Part shown: piece after piece, positions 43,404 to 52,870 of the stretch
Layout of the letters: each line of letters opens with the position of its first letter
Numbering within the stretch: position 1 is the first letter of the stretch
Source: Phycisphaerales bacterium
GTDB lineage: Bacteria; Planctomycetota; Phycisphaerae; UBA1845
DNA length: 64,000 bases
Reading direction: 5' to 3'
Assembly (NCBI GenBank): GCA_020852275.1
Contig: JADZBE010000039.1
Coordinates: 62,001 to 126,000, forward strand
The notes under the pieces: generated by a model
Told to the model about the DNA's origin: nothing
Database searches by the model: none
Seen by the model: the letters and a program-made list of their open reading frames with translations, nothing else
Position numbers and translations under genes: made by a program

Positions 43404-45091
43404 TGGCCGAGAACGACGACTTCGACGAGAACAAGGGCGACCCTAACGTGCAGCGCAACCCGGATGATGACGATGTTTCGCCGGCGTTCGAGAACGGCCT
43501 GTCGATGGTGACGGACGACCTGGTTCCGCTGTCGCGCGTCATTCTGCCGGCAGGGGACGCACTGCTCGATGGGGCGACGGTTACGCTGACGAAAGTGGGC
43601 GGGTCGGGCACGGTGCGCGTGCTGGCGATCCATCCGAATCCCGAGCTTCCGCTGACGGACGACTGGGTTGAAGTTTCGCTGGGCGCGAACCTGCGCGACA
43701 ATTTCTTCCTGTCCACCGGGCCGTACAAATCGTTCAACTGGTACGCAGAGGGGCTGACCTTCGGCGAGGTAACACTGGAGCTGAAGTTCGAGAACGGCCC
43801 GATGCGCGTCAAGGACAGGGTCGTGCTGTCGGTGGTGGATTTGGATGTCGTCGAGCTGACGTTCACGGGGGCAACGGGCGAGTATTTCGTGGTGAAGAAG
43901 GACGACGGCTCCGGCGACTACGGCACGCCGCACTGGAAAGACGCCAACCGCGACGGCGATGCCAACGACACCGGCCCGCCGGCCGACAACCGATTCCCGG
44001 CCGCGTATCTGCGCGACAAAAACCCGCAGGTGACAGCGGTTAAGATCGTTTATGAGCCACAGGGCATCCTCAGTGGTCCGGTTCGCGTGCTTGGCGATGG
44101 GCCGAACCTGCTGGACTTTCAACAAGACTTGACGGCCACCGGTTCCCAGATGGTCACCAGCGACATTACGGCGCAGAGCAAATTCGCCAACGAGATCGAT
44201 TTCTTCTGGCCGATGAACATCGACTGGCGCGTATCCAAGGACAGCGGAACCGTCTGGCTCGACGCGGGACGGACCAGCACGCAGGTGTACGTGACGCTGG
44301 GAACGCCGAACACCGGCTCGCGCTACCATACCCTGCTGCACAACTCCTGCCGCGACGCGGACGGGAAGACAGCGAACGCCGACGTGATTTCCGCCATCTG
44401 GGGCGACTTTACGGATCAGGCCGTGTACCGCGCAGACCCCAAAGGCCTGACGGATGGAACGCAATTGACGTATTACGACAACTGGACAGTTTCGTACGTG
44501 ACCACTGCTGATCTTCTCAAGCACGGCGACGGCCAATGCTATGCGTGGGCGCAATTGTTCATTAATCTGCTGGGTGCTCAAGGAGTCAATCAGCAGAACG
44601 ACTATGTGAATCTGACTGCGGCAACGGCTGACGGGTTCCTTGTGAAGGACTGGAGCTTTCCTGGTGGCAATGGAATAAGCGGGCATTCAACGTATCCGTT
44701 CCTGAACCTTCCGCAATCATTCCAAACCTTCATCAACCAAAGCTCGTATCTCTGGCGGTTTGCGGAGGTTACGGATAGCACCGGCGTCCCGGGTCAGGGG
44801 ACGGACAACCCGCTTTCATGCTTTAGCAACCATCAATTGGTTAAAATCGCAGGGCAATATTACGACCCCAGCTATGGCAAGGTTTACGCATCGCTGGCAG
44901 ATTTTGATGCCCAAGCCATCAGCGGCTATGTGCTGGGGGCATCGAGCTGGCTTGTGAACGAGCCGGACGTTGGGTTGGATCTCAATGGGAACGGAAACCA
45001 GACTGACATGGGCGTGCCAACGGATTCGTTTCTGATACAAAAAAACCCGTCTGGAAACGACCTGTCGGAGACAGTCACCGATTACCCTTAA
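43403..45091 (+). CDS. Transglutaminase-like protein with intact Cys-His-Asp triad
   Basis: The protein has 562 residues from ATG 43403. It begins with an acidic segment (MAENDDFDENKGDPNVQ...DDDD), then several beta-rich domains. A transglutaminase-like domain follows, with Cys379 (HGDGQCYAWAQLFINLLGAQ), His477 (CFSNHQLVKIAG) and Asp488 (YYDPSYG). The segment before it (AGRTSTQVYVTLGTPNTGSR) aligns with AGATSHDLYVTYRAPNAERP in the cysteine-rich protein, so they are paralogues. It lacks a signal peptide with this start; an N-terminal part may be lost. It could form isopeptide bonds or act as a cysteine protease outside the cell. Confidence 0.8.
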   Translation: MAENDDFDENKGDPNVQRNPDDDDVSPAFENGLSMVTDDLVPLSRVILPAGDALLDGATVTLTKVGGSGTVRVLAIHPNPELPLTDDWVEVSLGANLRDNFFLSTGPYKSFNWYAEGLTFGEVTLELKFENGPMRVKDRVVLSVVDLDVVELTFTGATGEYFVVKKDDGSGDYGTPHWKDANRDGDANDTGPPADNRFPAAYLRDKNPQVTAVKIVYEPQGILSGPVRVLGDGPNLLDFQQDLTATGSQMVTSDITAQSKFANEIDFFWPMNIDWRVSKDSGTVWLDAGRTSTQVYVTLGTPNTGSRYHTLLHNSCRDADGKTANADVISAIWGDFTDQAVYRADPKGLTDGTQLTYYDNWTVSYVTTADLLKHGDGQCYAWAQLFINLLGAQGVNQQNDYVNLTAATADGFLVKDWSFPGGNGISGHSTYPFLNLPQSFQTFINQSSYLWRFAEVTDSTGVPGQGTDNPLSCFSNHQLVKIAGQYYDPSYGKVYASLADFDAQAISGYVLGASSWLVNEPDVGLDLNGNGNQTDMGVPTDSFLIQKNPSGNDLSETVTDYP

Positions 45092-45106
45092 GAGGCGAAG
45101 ATTGCA

Positions 45107-46099
45107 ATGACAACTCACATGCTGCAGATTTTGATTATGGCACGCGGCATCCTTCTATCAACGTCCCTTGCCTTGTTGGAATCGCCGGTTGTCCAAGCGC
45201 AACCTGATTCCCTTGTCTTAGAACGTATTGTGATTAGAAGCAGCAAGGCGTGGACTTTCTGCTGTGCGCAGGAACCCATGTTCGGGAAGCCGCTCTTGGT
45301 AATTGCCTCGCAATTGGAAGTGGAGATGTTTGATGTTTTCGGTGGTTCGCAACCACTCTCCGATCCCCATTTTCGATGGACTATCGGAGAGGATGTAGCA
45401 TTCGTGACGAGGTCGGTGAATCACCTTGGAAGTTGCAGTGTAACGAGATATCCGCTGTTCGCATTGATTCATCCTCCACCTGCCTCAGCTTGGCCATTTG
45501 ACGACGCGAAAGTAAGTTCAAAGTGGATTAGTCCTCAGACGGGTAGGGTGGATCTGGATTTTGGAACCGTCTTCCCATATGAGCTCGTCAAAAAACATGG
45601 GGTTGTGTGGACCCAAGATGGAAAGGCCGGAAGCGTCCCCAGGTCGAGGAGCGAGGCGGTGTTCCTCGATATCTTGGGGCAATCAAGGACATCCGTTCGA
45701 CTCTTCATTACGATCGATGATGACTTGTCAATTTGGGACAAAGATGGAAGTAGCTGGCGATTAATCAAGGATCACGCCGGGACTATCAAGGGGCCATTCT
45801 TCGCGACCGATCAGGGGAGGTCATTTGTTGGCACCCAAGAGGACGATTGGGGGGTATTCAGTAAAGGCGGTGAAAGTCAACTGCGGTTTACCTCGCTCGT
45901 CCAACGCCATGAGAGCGAGCCGTTGCTCCTCGTCGAGGATCGCGACGCCAGCGTCAACTACTTTGTGTTCAACGGCGTGATTCTGGATCAGAACGGGGAA
46001 GCCTTGGAGCGACTGCCGGGGCGGCAGTCTGCCGAGGAGCGACTCTCGCACATCCTGCGCTTCGCCCTTGATCGGCGCCCCGAGAAGAAGGATCCCTGA
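45107..46099 (+). CDS. Secreted protein of unknown function
   Basis: The protein has 330 residues with a signal peptide (ILIMARGILLSTSLALLESP, cleavage after QAQ likely). The rest is beta-rich with two short repeats, VFLDILGQSRTSVRLFITID and FFATDQGRSFVGTQEDDWGV, suggesting strands of a propeller or sandwich. I do not recognise the family. It is 15 bp after the transglutaminase gene and follows it in the same direction, so they form one unit. GC content is clearly lower than the window average. Confidence 0.75.
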   Translation: MTTHMLQILIMARGILLSTSLALLESPVVQAQPDSLVLERIVIRSSKAWTFCCAQEPMFGKPLLVIASQLEVEMFDVFGGSQPLSDPHFRWTIGEDVAFVTRSVNHLGSCSVTRYPLFALIHPPPASAWPFDDAKVSSKWISPQTGRVDLDFGTVFPYELVKKHGVVWTQDGKAGSVPRSRSEAVFLDILGQSRTSVRLFITIDDDLSIWDKDGSSWRLIKDHAGTIKGPFFATDQGRSFVGTQEDDWGVFSKGGESQLRFTSLVQRHESEPLLLVEDRDASVNYFVFNGVILDQNGEALERLPGRQSAEERLSHILRFALDRRPEKKDP

Positions 46100-46409
46100 T
46101 CTCCGTATTGGCGGGCAAGCGCGCCGGGGCGGCTGATGGCCGGGAACGACGACTTCGGTGGGAACAACGGCGCGCTTGGCGTCCGCACGCTGCCCGGCCA
46201 GGCTTGCGCAGCCATGCACGCACTAGGCGCGGCCATGCACGAACCCCGTGCGGCGACACTTCACCGCGGCAATGCGGGGCGCTGCCAGGGCGTTGAAAAA
46301 CTCCGAATTGCATGGTTCGGCGCAGGTATTTATTGGAGGAAGCACGCCCCGAAGGTCCGCGGAGAATGCACGGCCCGGAGGTCCGTGCCACCCCACTTGC
46401 AACCGCCGG
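46100..46409. repeat. Gap with relic of the MAENDDF start and a shared 3'-flank element
   Basis: At 46137-46175 the sequence GATGGCCGGGAACGACGACT followed by TCGGTGGGAACAACGGCG repeats, with few changes, the start of the transglutaminase gene at 43402 (GATGGCCGAGAACGACGACT). A second element at about 46292-46412 reappears at 52772-52870. It contains GGTTCGGC(G/A)CAGG and CCCGGAGGT(C/T)CGTGCCACC. Both copies end at the stop of a minus-strand gene. No gene is supported. Confidence 0.65.
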
Positions 46410-47525
46410 TTACTTGTCGCCGTTGCGATGCCGGTCGAGCAGGTCGATGAGATGGCGGATGTTGGCGGGGAAGGGAGCTTCGACTTCGAGGGTCGTTTCG
46501 AGGATGGGGTGCACGAGTTTAAGACGGCGGGCGTGCAGTGCCTGGTGCTCGATGAGCGGCTGCTCGGAGCCGCTGCCGGACAGGTCGCGCTCGCTGATCC
46601 ACGGTCCGCCGTACAGGCGATCGCCGACGATGGCGTGCCCGATGCTCGCCATGTGGACGCGGAGCTGGTGCGTGCGGCCGGTGCGCGGGTAGAGGTTCAC
46701 CGTGGTGAAGCCGTCGTAGCGGCGGTCCACGCGGTACTCGGTGACGGCTTCCTTGAACATGGCCTGGCGCGGCGGGTGGGCGGTGCCGGGCAGGACCATG
46801 CGCTGCGTGGTGTCGGCGTGCGGCGCGAGCGGCTTGTTGATCACGTCGCCGTCGAGTTGCACGCGCCCCTGCACGACGGCGAAGTACTCCTTCTTGACGC
46901 TGCGGCGCTCGAACTGCAGCGACACGCGCCAATGGGCCTCGTCGCACTTGGCGATGAGCATGACGCCGGTGGTGTTCTTGTCGAGACGGTGAACGATGCC
47001 GGGGCGGAACGGGTCGCTGCCGCGGCTGAGCTGCTTGGCGTATCCGGCGACCGCGTTGGCGACCGTGCCCGTCTGCTCGGCGAACGCGGGATGGCACACG
47101 ATGCCCGCCGCCTTGTTGATGATGATGAGCCACTCGTCCTCGTAGAGGATGTCGAGGGGGATGTCCTGCGGAAGGACGTCGCTGGGGGGAGGGGGGGGGA
47201 CGACGACACGGACGACGTCGCCCTGCTTGGGCTCGTAGCTGGGCTTGGCCGGGAGGTCGTTGACGGTGACCTCGCCGGATTTTATCCACTTTTGAATCAG
47301 GGTGCGGCTGATGCGCGGGAAGCGCCCGTGGATGTAGCGGTCGAGCCGGCGTCCCGCGACCGAGCGCCGCACGCGCACGCGCTTCACCTGGGGTTGCGTG
47401 GCGGAGCCGGTTTCGTCGGTTGCCGCGGCTTCCTCCACCTCGACATCGGTTTCGTCGTCGTCGAGATCCGATTCCTCAACGGCGAGATCGAACTCCTCAT
47501 TGAATTCCTCGTGCCTTGCGGTCAT
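46410..47525 (-). CDS. RluC/RluD-family pseudouridine synthase
   Basis: The protein has 371 residues. An acidic N-terminal extension (residues 1-45, many Glu/Asp) is followed by an S4 RNA-binding domain (58-105, RRLDRYIHGRFPRISRTLIQ). The catalytic domain has Asp182 in GIVHRLDKNTTGVMLIAK and the end RTGRTHQLRVHMASIGHAIV. It converts uridines in 23S rRNA or tRNA to pseudouridine. A G-rich tract (including nine G at 47191-47199, plus strand) encodes a PPPPPP segment and may be slippery. RluD itself is a candidate identity. Confidence 0.93.
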   Translation of the reverse strand: MTARHEEFNEEFDLAVEESDLDDDETDVEVEEAAATDETGSATQPQVKRVRVRRSVAGRRLDRYIHGRFPRISRTLIQKWIKSGEVTVNDLPAKPSYEPKQGDVVRVVVPPPPPSDVLPQDIPLDILYEDEWLIIINKAAGIVCHPAFAEQTGTVANAVAGYAKQLSRGSDPFRPGIVHRLDKNTTGVMLIAKCDEAHWRVSLQFERRSVKKEYFAVVQGRVQLDGDVINKPLAPHADTTQRMVLPGTAHPPRQAMFKEAVTEYRVDRRYDGFTTVNLYPRTGRTHQLRVHMASIGHAIVGDRLYGGPWISERDLSGSGSEQPLIEHQALHARRLKLVHPILETTLEVEAPFPANIRHLIDLLDRHRNGDK

Positions 47526-47598
47526 GACCGGTGGATTCTTGCAGGTGATTCGACGGAAGGCAAAGAACGGCGGTTCGGCGGTTCCGGGAAATGAAAGA

Positions 47599-47624
47599 GG
47601 GTCAGGTCCCCTTGGACCTGACCC
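47599..47624. terminator. 11-bp hairpin between two minus-strand genes
   Basis: A perfect inverted repeat GGGTCAGGTCC/GGACCTGACCC with a 4-base loop lies between the start of the pseudouridine synthase and the end of the next minus-strand gene. There is no T tract on either strand. It may stabilise the 3' end or be an interspersed hairpin element. Confidence 0.4.
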
Positions 47625-47685
47625 CTCACTTGTTCAGACTTTCGCAGGCGTCGAGCCTCGCGTTCGGCTTCGAGAAGCGCCGTGA

Positions 47686-49500
47686 TTACGGACAGGTGAC
47701 GACGATCGGATCCTTGCAGCCGGCCGGCACGTCGAGGGCGACGGTGTGGTTGCCGCTGTAGCAGCACTGACCGACCTTGCCGCGACCGTTGGCCACCGTG
47801 GCATTGAACGGCTGCCCGTCGATGGAGATCGTGACCGTCTCGCCGTCATGCGCCGTGCTGGTGAAGACGACCTTGCCGATGATCTTGCCGGTGCGTTTGC
47901 ACTTGGCGGTGAACGCCTGAACGTCGTCGCAGATGCCGCCGCCGCCGCCGCAGTCGCTGACCTGGTAGCCGCCGATCCACGTGGCCCAGTTGCTGGTGCC
48001 AGTGGCGTACTCGCCGACGACCCAGAAGGTGGTGTCGTCGCTGGGGTCCACGGCGATGTCGAAGTAGTCGCCCCATCGCCCGCCGTTGTAGCCGCTTGTG
48101 CCTACGGCCAGTTGCGTCAGCGCGCCCATCGTTCCCGGCGGATCGCTGCTGCGACGACCGGTGACCTGGACGCTGGCTCGGGTGGAGGAGCTGCTCATCG
48201 CCACCACGACGCCCACGTCGCCGCACTCATTCTCGGCGAGGGCTGGGAACCATGTGTGCACGCCGCTGCCGCCGTCGATGTTGCCGGACTGGGTCAGGGT
48301 CGGGGAACCGCTGTTCGGCCAGTTGTTCACGGCGAACTGATACCAGCGGGCCATGTTCTTGCTGTTGAGGCGCACGCCGTGCCCGGCGTAGAGCCGCCCG
48401 CCGCGATAAAAGACGTTGATGATGCGCCCGTCGAGCACGTCGATGCTGCTGCCGCCCGAGTTGGGCGCGCCGCCGGAGGGATAGGAATAGGCCGGCACGT
48501 TGACAATGGCGCTCGCCAGCGAAGGCGTTCCGAGCGGATCGCGAATCGCGTGGATCTTGATCTGCGTCGTGCTCCAGTCCTGCACGAAGTACGGCACCGA
48601 GGGCGAGTCGAACGACTGCGCCGCCTGCACGGAGTAGGCCGACCCGTCGCGGAGGTCGCTGAACGTCGCGGGCTGACCGGAGAGAAGCGGGGTCTTGTTG
48701 AAGATGCGGAACACGGCGCCGCCGAAGCCGCCGCAGTTGCCGCTGAGGAGGAAGAGGTTGCCGGTTACGTAGTAGCCCTGATGGTCGTATCCGAAGCCGG
48801 GATAGTCCACCCAGTATCGGCAACTGCCCACGGCGATGCGTGCGTCGGTGCGGTACTTGTACCACGTGCCGTTGGGGTTGTTGTCGTCGGAGACGGCGAT
48901 GTCGATGAACGCCTGCGTCGAGCCGTACACCTCAAGGGCGACGATGACGAAACGTCCGGCGTAGTGGTCGTAGAAGCACTTGGGGTCGAAGGTGAAGTTG
49001 CCGGCGCCGACGTCCTCGAAGAAGCCGGGGTTGCCCGTGTTGTCGAGGTTCTGCGAGAACTCCAGCGCGCCGGTGGATTTGTTGTAGAACGCCAGCGCCA
49101 TGTTGACCGTTTCAACGATGTGGGTGGGGCCGACCGCCAGCGTTGGGTCCGGCGGCGTCCAAGGCGTCTGCGAGATGCCCGGGAACAGGGGTCCGGGCGT
49201 AGTGTTCACTTCGTCGGAGAGTCCGCCGGCGGGGAGGTCGTTGCTCCCGTTTTCGCGGCGGAACTGCAGGTCGGGTTTGGAGTGGGGAGGGAGGTGCTCC
49301 TTGACCAGTGTGACTTTGCCCTTCCAGTTGGAAAAGGCCTGAATCTGCGGGTCCACGAGCGTGGTGTCGTAGATCACGGCCTCGGCGGTGCCGCGAGACA
49401 CGGCGCCTTCCTGAGTGAGATCGGATTCCTGCGCGAGCGCCGTCGCCCACGGCAGCACCGCGCCCGTCAGCAGCGCGTACTTGAAGCCCTTCATCGTCAT
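47686..49500 (-). CDS. Secreted beta-rich protein with shared C-terminal domain
   Basis: The protein has 604 residues; ATG 49500 follows GGGAGG and the signal peptide is MTMKGFKYALLTGAVLPWAT. The body is beta-rich with repeated motifs typical of propeller-like surface proteins: DPTLAVGPTHIVETVN, FDPKCFYDHYAGRFVIVALE, GGRWGDYFDIAVDPSDDTTF. Residues 524-604 form a compact domain (CDDVQAFTAKCKRTGKIIGK ... VVTCP) that recurs at the end of the endonuclease-like protein at 59048. I infer an exported protein attached or sorted through this domain. No catalytic motif was seen. Confidence 0.85.
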   Translation of the reverse strand: MTMKGFKYALLTGAVLPWATALAQESDLTQEGAVSRGTAEAVIYDTTLVDPQIQAFSNWKGKVTLVKEHLPPHSKPDLQFRRENGSNDLPAGGLSDEVNTTPGPLFPGISQTPWTPPDPTLAVGPTHIVETVNMALAFYNKSTGALEFSQNLDNTGNPGFFEDVGAGNFTFDPKCFYDHYAGRFVIVALEVYGSTQAFIDIAVSDDNNPNGTWYKYRTDARIAVGSCRYWVDYPGFGYDHQGYYVTGNLFLLSGNCGGFGGAVFRIFNKTPLLSGQPATFSDLRDGSAYSVQAAQSFDSPSVPYFVQDWSTTQIKIHAIRDPLGTPSLASAIVNVPAYSYPSGGAPNSGGSSIDVLDGRIINVFYRGGRLYAGHGVRLNSKNMARWYQFAVNNWPNSGSPTLTQSGNIDGGSGVHTWFPALAENECGDVGVVVAMSSSSTRASVQVTGRRSSDPPGTMGALTQLAVGTSGYNGGRWGDYFDIAVDPSDDTTFWVVGEYATGTSNWATWIGGYQVSDCGGGGGICDDVQAFTAKCKRTGKIIGKVVFTSTAHDGETVTISIDGQPFNATVANGRGKVGQCCYSGNHTVALDVPAGCKDPIVVTCP

Positions 49501-50235
49501 CGCATCCTCCCTTGTCAAAACCACGATTGCCCCCGGAGTTAGATCGGTCCCCCGGAGCCGATCTTGCCCCAAACGGCAGTTTATCGAGCCATCCCGGGTT
49601 ATTCAAGGAACAATTGCGCAATCTTCGGACGCAGGCGTGGCTGGGATTCCGGGCATAGCGAGACGGAACGCCTGTCCGGACTTGCGTGTGCGGTGGGTCG
49701 TCGCCGCCGCTGCGAGACCGGATGGCGCGCCCTTGCCGGCGCTACGGGTTCAGAACCCGAAGCGCAGGCGAGAGCGGAAGCTTAAGCTTGTTATTCCGGA
49801 CATGCCGGTGAAATCGAACCGCCGACCCCCGAGGGCGCTGGAGCGGCGCCCGGGTCCGCCGACCCCCCAAGGCCGGGAACGCGCTCGGGCCGCGAGTCTG
49901 CTCGCGGTGTGCGAGTTCGCTCGCAGTTCGAGCACGGGTCCTTCGCCGTGGTTGCGGGCCGTCGCCGCTGGGGGGGGAGCATCTTCGGACCCAGCGACCC
50001 GGGGCGCATGACGGCAGAATTGGGGCTTTTGGGCATCAACCAAGGATCGCGGCAGCCTTCGCGATGATCGGGCCCATTGCATCGGATACAATCAACGACC
50101 TCGTCTCGGCAGCATGACAGAGACGTGGCATGGCGGATGATGAGGGCACGGCGGCTGAGCTGCGGACCGGGTTGGGGGACTTGCGGTCACTCGCCGCGGC
50201 AAGGACTTGGGCCGGGAGATTCGGCGGGAGCGGGC
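49501..50235. other. Gap between divergent secreted-protein genes
   Basis: No gene is supported in 735 bp. A partial copy of the AGAACCCGAAGCGC element lies near 49752. The dockerin protein frame is open from 50077 but lacks support upstream of 50236. This gap should contain promoters for both flanking genes; no consensus box was clear. Confidence 0.45.
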
Positions 50236-51834
50236 ATGTCGGGAAGGGACACTGACGTAGATCGGTTGAAAGGCGCATCAAGGGCCGGCCGGCGGGGCGG
50301 CGGGGAAGCGCTGCGTTGTGGCGTGTGCGTCGCCTTGCGGCGATTCCGCGGCCGTGCCGTTGCCTGTCTCGCGCTTCACGTGCTGGGGCTTGCCGCGCAC
50401 GCCAGTGATTTCGAGGTCCATCAGGACGGGCTGGGGGACGCCGTCATCCGCCGCACCGACCTCGGCGGCGACGGACTCGTCGACGACTTGCTCCACCGTC
50501 TGCCCGACATCAAGCAGATCACCATCGGCTCGTGGAAACCCGGCGACGCCTGCTCGAACCTCTACAGCGGGCAGTGGGACGAGTCGTCGAACAACCGCTT
50601 TCTGCGCGTGGACGTCGTTCTGGACGGCGTGATGAACCCGCCGGGCTTCCTGCCCTACGAGAGTTGGGGAGCGGACCCGTTTGCCTTCGGACCCAATCCG
50701 GTTTTCGGTTTCATCGAAATGGACGCGGACGAATCCGCAAACACCGGCGGGGAGTTCGATTACCCGGACCTGCGCTACCTGGGCAACGGCGTCCGTTTCG
50801 GCGGCGTGCCGCACGAGCGCAGCGAGCTTCGCGGCCGCTTCGCCCGCAGCGCCGACGATTTCGACGGCGATTGCAGCCGCGGGCGCGATGTGGACTACAG
50901 CGGCGAGGAGCTGCACATCGCCTTTTCTCGACGCGAATACTACCAGCACTTCGTCGTGGTGGGCGATGCGGACGAGACATTCGAGGCCGGTGAGACATGG
51001 GACGTCGAGGGCGAATGGCTGCACCGTGCGCACGGCTATGACGACTTCAGCACATGCGGCTCGGATCCGTTCGAGCCGGTCTGCACCCTGCGCTGGTCGC
51101 ACGATCTTTCCAGCGACCGCACCACGATTACGCTCGTCTTTCCGCTGACGAACCGCGCGGCACAGGACATGCGCTGCGAGGGCTTCGAGGAGTCCTTCGA
51201 CTGCGACCCGACGAACCAGACCTCGGTGCAGGAAATCCTCAAGGACCTGGAGGACGCGGGCGACTACTGGAAGGGCCGCTCGAAAGCGTGCAAGCGCGTC
51301 GTCGTGGACTGGTGGGATGAGGATTCGAACGACTTGCTGCGCCCTCGTCAGTGGGAGATCAACGCGCTGCTCGGCAGCACCTACGCGGAGGAGGCGGACG
51401 GCTACGGTTACGTCTGGACGGACCTCTACCCCAACGCGTCGGAAGGCAACGTGAACGGGGACAGCTCGACAGATCTTTCTGATTATCTCGAAGTGTACAA
51501 TTACGTCCGCGCCCGCGACGGGACGGCGGACGACGCGGATGGAGTGGTCAACGGAAAAGTGGCGATACCGGGGTTTGCAGTGAACTTCTCGGTGTATGAC
51601 GTGGATTTCGACGGCGTGGTCAGCGCGGCGGACGCCGATCGGGCATACACCCGAGGGGATTTTGATGGGGACGGCGACGTGGACCTTGACGACTGGGCGG
51701 GGTTTGCGTTATGCTGGACCGGTCCACTGGGAGGAGTCGCGCCGGAATGTGTCCTTTCGGACATGGATTTCGACGGCGACGTGGACCTCGCAGATGCTCA
51801 ACTCTTTCAATCGGCGTTTACGTCCGGAGGTTAG
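50236..51834 (+). CDS. Secreted protein with C-terminal dockerin-like repeats
   Basis: The protein has 532 residues from ATG 50236, preceded by GGGAG. The signal region (AVACLALHVLGLAAHASDFE) starts about 40 residues in. A family-unknown body (GQWDESSNNRFLRVDVVLDG; EWLHRAHGYDDFSTCGSDPF) is followed by a C-terminal pair of calcium-binding dockerin type I-like repeats: GDFDGDGDVDLDDWAGFALC and SDMDFDGDVDLADAQLFQSA. Such ends are frequent in planctomycete secreted proteins, probably without a cellulosome. The 3' end overlaps the prepilin-like gene by 41 bp in another frame. Confidence 0.88.
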   Translation: MSGRDTDVDRLKGASRAGRRGGGEALRCGVCVALRRFRGRAVACLALHVLGLAAHASDFEVHQDGLGDAVIRRTDLGGDGLVDDLLHRLPDIKQITIGSWKPGDACSNLYSGQWDESSNNRFLRVDVVLDGVMNPPGFLPYESWGADPFAFGPNPVFGFIEMDADESANTGGEFDYPDLRYLGNGVRFGGVPHERSELRGRFARSADDFDGDCSRGRDVDYSGEELHIAFSRREYYQHFVVVGDADETFEAGETWDVEGEWLHRAHGYDDFSTCGSDPFEPVCTLRWSHDLSSDRTTITLVFPLTNRAAQDMRCEGFEESFDCDPTNQTSVQEILKDLEDAGDYWKGRSKACKRVVVDWWDEDSNDLLRPRQWEINALLGSTYAEEADGYGYVWTDLYPNASEGNVNGDSSTDLSDYLEVYNYVRARDGTADDADGVVNGKVAIPGFAVNFSVYDVDFDGVVSAADADRAYTRGDFDGDGDVDLDDWAGFALCWTGPLGGVAPECVLSDMDFDGDVDLADAQLFQSAFTSGG

Positions 51835-52636
51835 GCGCAGGGCGCGGGGCGCGGCGCGACGCATCGGCGCGCGCCCGGGCTTCACGTTGATCGAGCTGCT
51901 CGTCGTCGTCGGCATCGGCACGGCGGTCATGGCGCTCATCGCCGGCGCGGCCTCGAAGTTGCGGCAGGGCGCGCGAGGCGTGGCCTGTCGCAGCAACCTG
52001 CGCGGCGTGGCGCTGGACTTCATCACGTTCGCCGAGGACCTCAAGCAGGACCGTGGCGAACGGAGCAACGATTTGCCCGGCGATGCGCGGTTCTACCTGC
52101 TGAGCTTCGCGGACAAGACGTACCGCGTCGGCGACTTTTACGAGTCGAGTGTGCGTCGCGCCAGGATCGAACCGTCGATGGAAGCGATCATGTGCCCGTC
52201 CGGGCCTGATTCCCTGACCCGGCTCGGCGCGATGCCCTGCGACGACGGCGGCATCGGACCCGGCGAGAACGTCAGCCTCGCGTTCAACCGCCGTCTTTAC
52301 TATCAGACGGTCCTCATCAACGGCAACAAGCGCGTCGCCGAGGCCGTGCTGGACTCCAGGTTGCTCGGGCATTCGGATGTTCCGCTGCTCTTCGACGTGG
52401 ACGGCGCCGGCGCGATCAAGCGCGCGGTCAAGCCTTTCTTCAGCGCGCCACCGGTGGAAGGCTGGAACGACTACTATGCCCAGGACAAGCGTTTTTGGTT
52501 CCCGGCGATGCGCCACGGCGGGAAGATGAACGTCGTGTTCGTGGGCGGACATGTGCTGAGCAGCGCCGATCCCCTGCACGAGGAGGGCTGGGACTGGACG
52601 TACCAGTTCACGGCGTTTGATAAGCCGAAGAAGTAG
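51794..52636 (+). CDS. Type IV prepilin-like protein (N-methylation motif)
   Basis: The protein has 280 residues. The prepilin signal PGFTLIELLVVVGIGTAVMA lies about 30 residues after ATG 51794; cleavage would fall after Gly in PG-FTLIE. It then has the alternating helix (KLRQGARGVACRSNLRGVAL) and a globular head with MRHGGKMNVVFVGGHVLSS, characteristic of the planctomycete pilin-like families. The ATG sits within the preceding gene, implying coupling. Other frame starts upstream lie within the dockerin gene and are less likely. Confidence 0.85.
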   Translation: MLNSFNRRLRPEVRRRARGAARRIGARPGFTLIELLVVVGIGTAVMALIAGAASKLRQGARGVACRSNLRGVALDFITFAEDLKQDRGERSNDLPGDARFYLLSFADKTYRVGDFYESSVRRARIEPSMEAIMCPSGPDSLTRLGAMPCDDGGIGPGENVSLAFNRRLYYQTVLINGNKRVAEAVLDSRLLGHSDVPLLFDVDGAGAIKRAVKPFFSAPPVEGWNDYYAQDKRFWFPAMRHGGKMNVVFVGGHVLSSADPLHEEGWDWTYQFTAFDKPKK

Positions 52637-52771
52637 CGATCCCGGCGCCCGTCGGACTGAAGTTTTTCGCCCTTCACCCTCCAACAGCGCAGGTCAGGGC
52701 CCGCTGCCGGGTTCGTGCCCTCGCGCGGCGCCGGAGTCGCACCCGCCGCCTGCTTTTCGTGCTTGCCAGCC

Positions 52772-52870
52772 CGTTGCAGAACTTGGAATCGCAAGGTTCG
52801 GCACAGGAGTTTGCCGGGAAGACCACGTCCCGGAGGTTCGTGCCACCGCTCTTGCCACGGCCTGCTACTC
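52772..52870. repeat. Second copy of the 3'-flank element
   Basis: This stretch matches 46292-46412: CCGTTGCAGAACTTGGAATC, GGTTCGGCACAGG and CCCGGAGGTTCGTGCCACC. It also abuts the stop of a minus-strand gene (52865), as the first copy does. It might be a transcription or processing signal. Confidence 0.55.
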
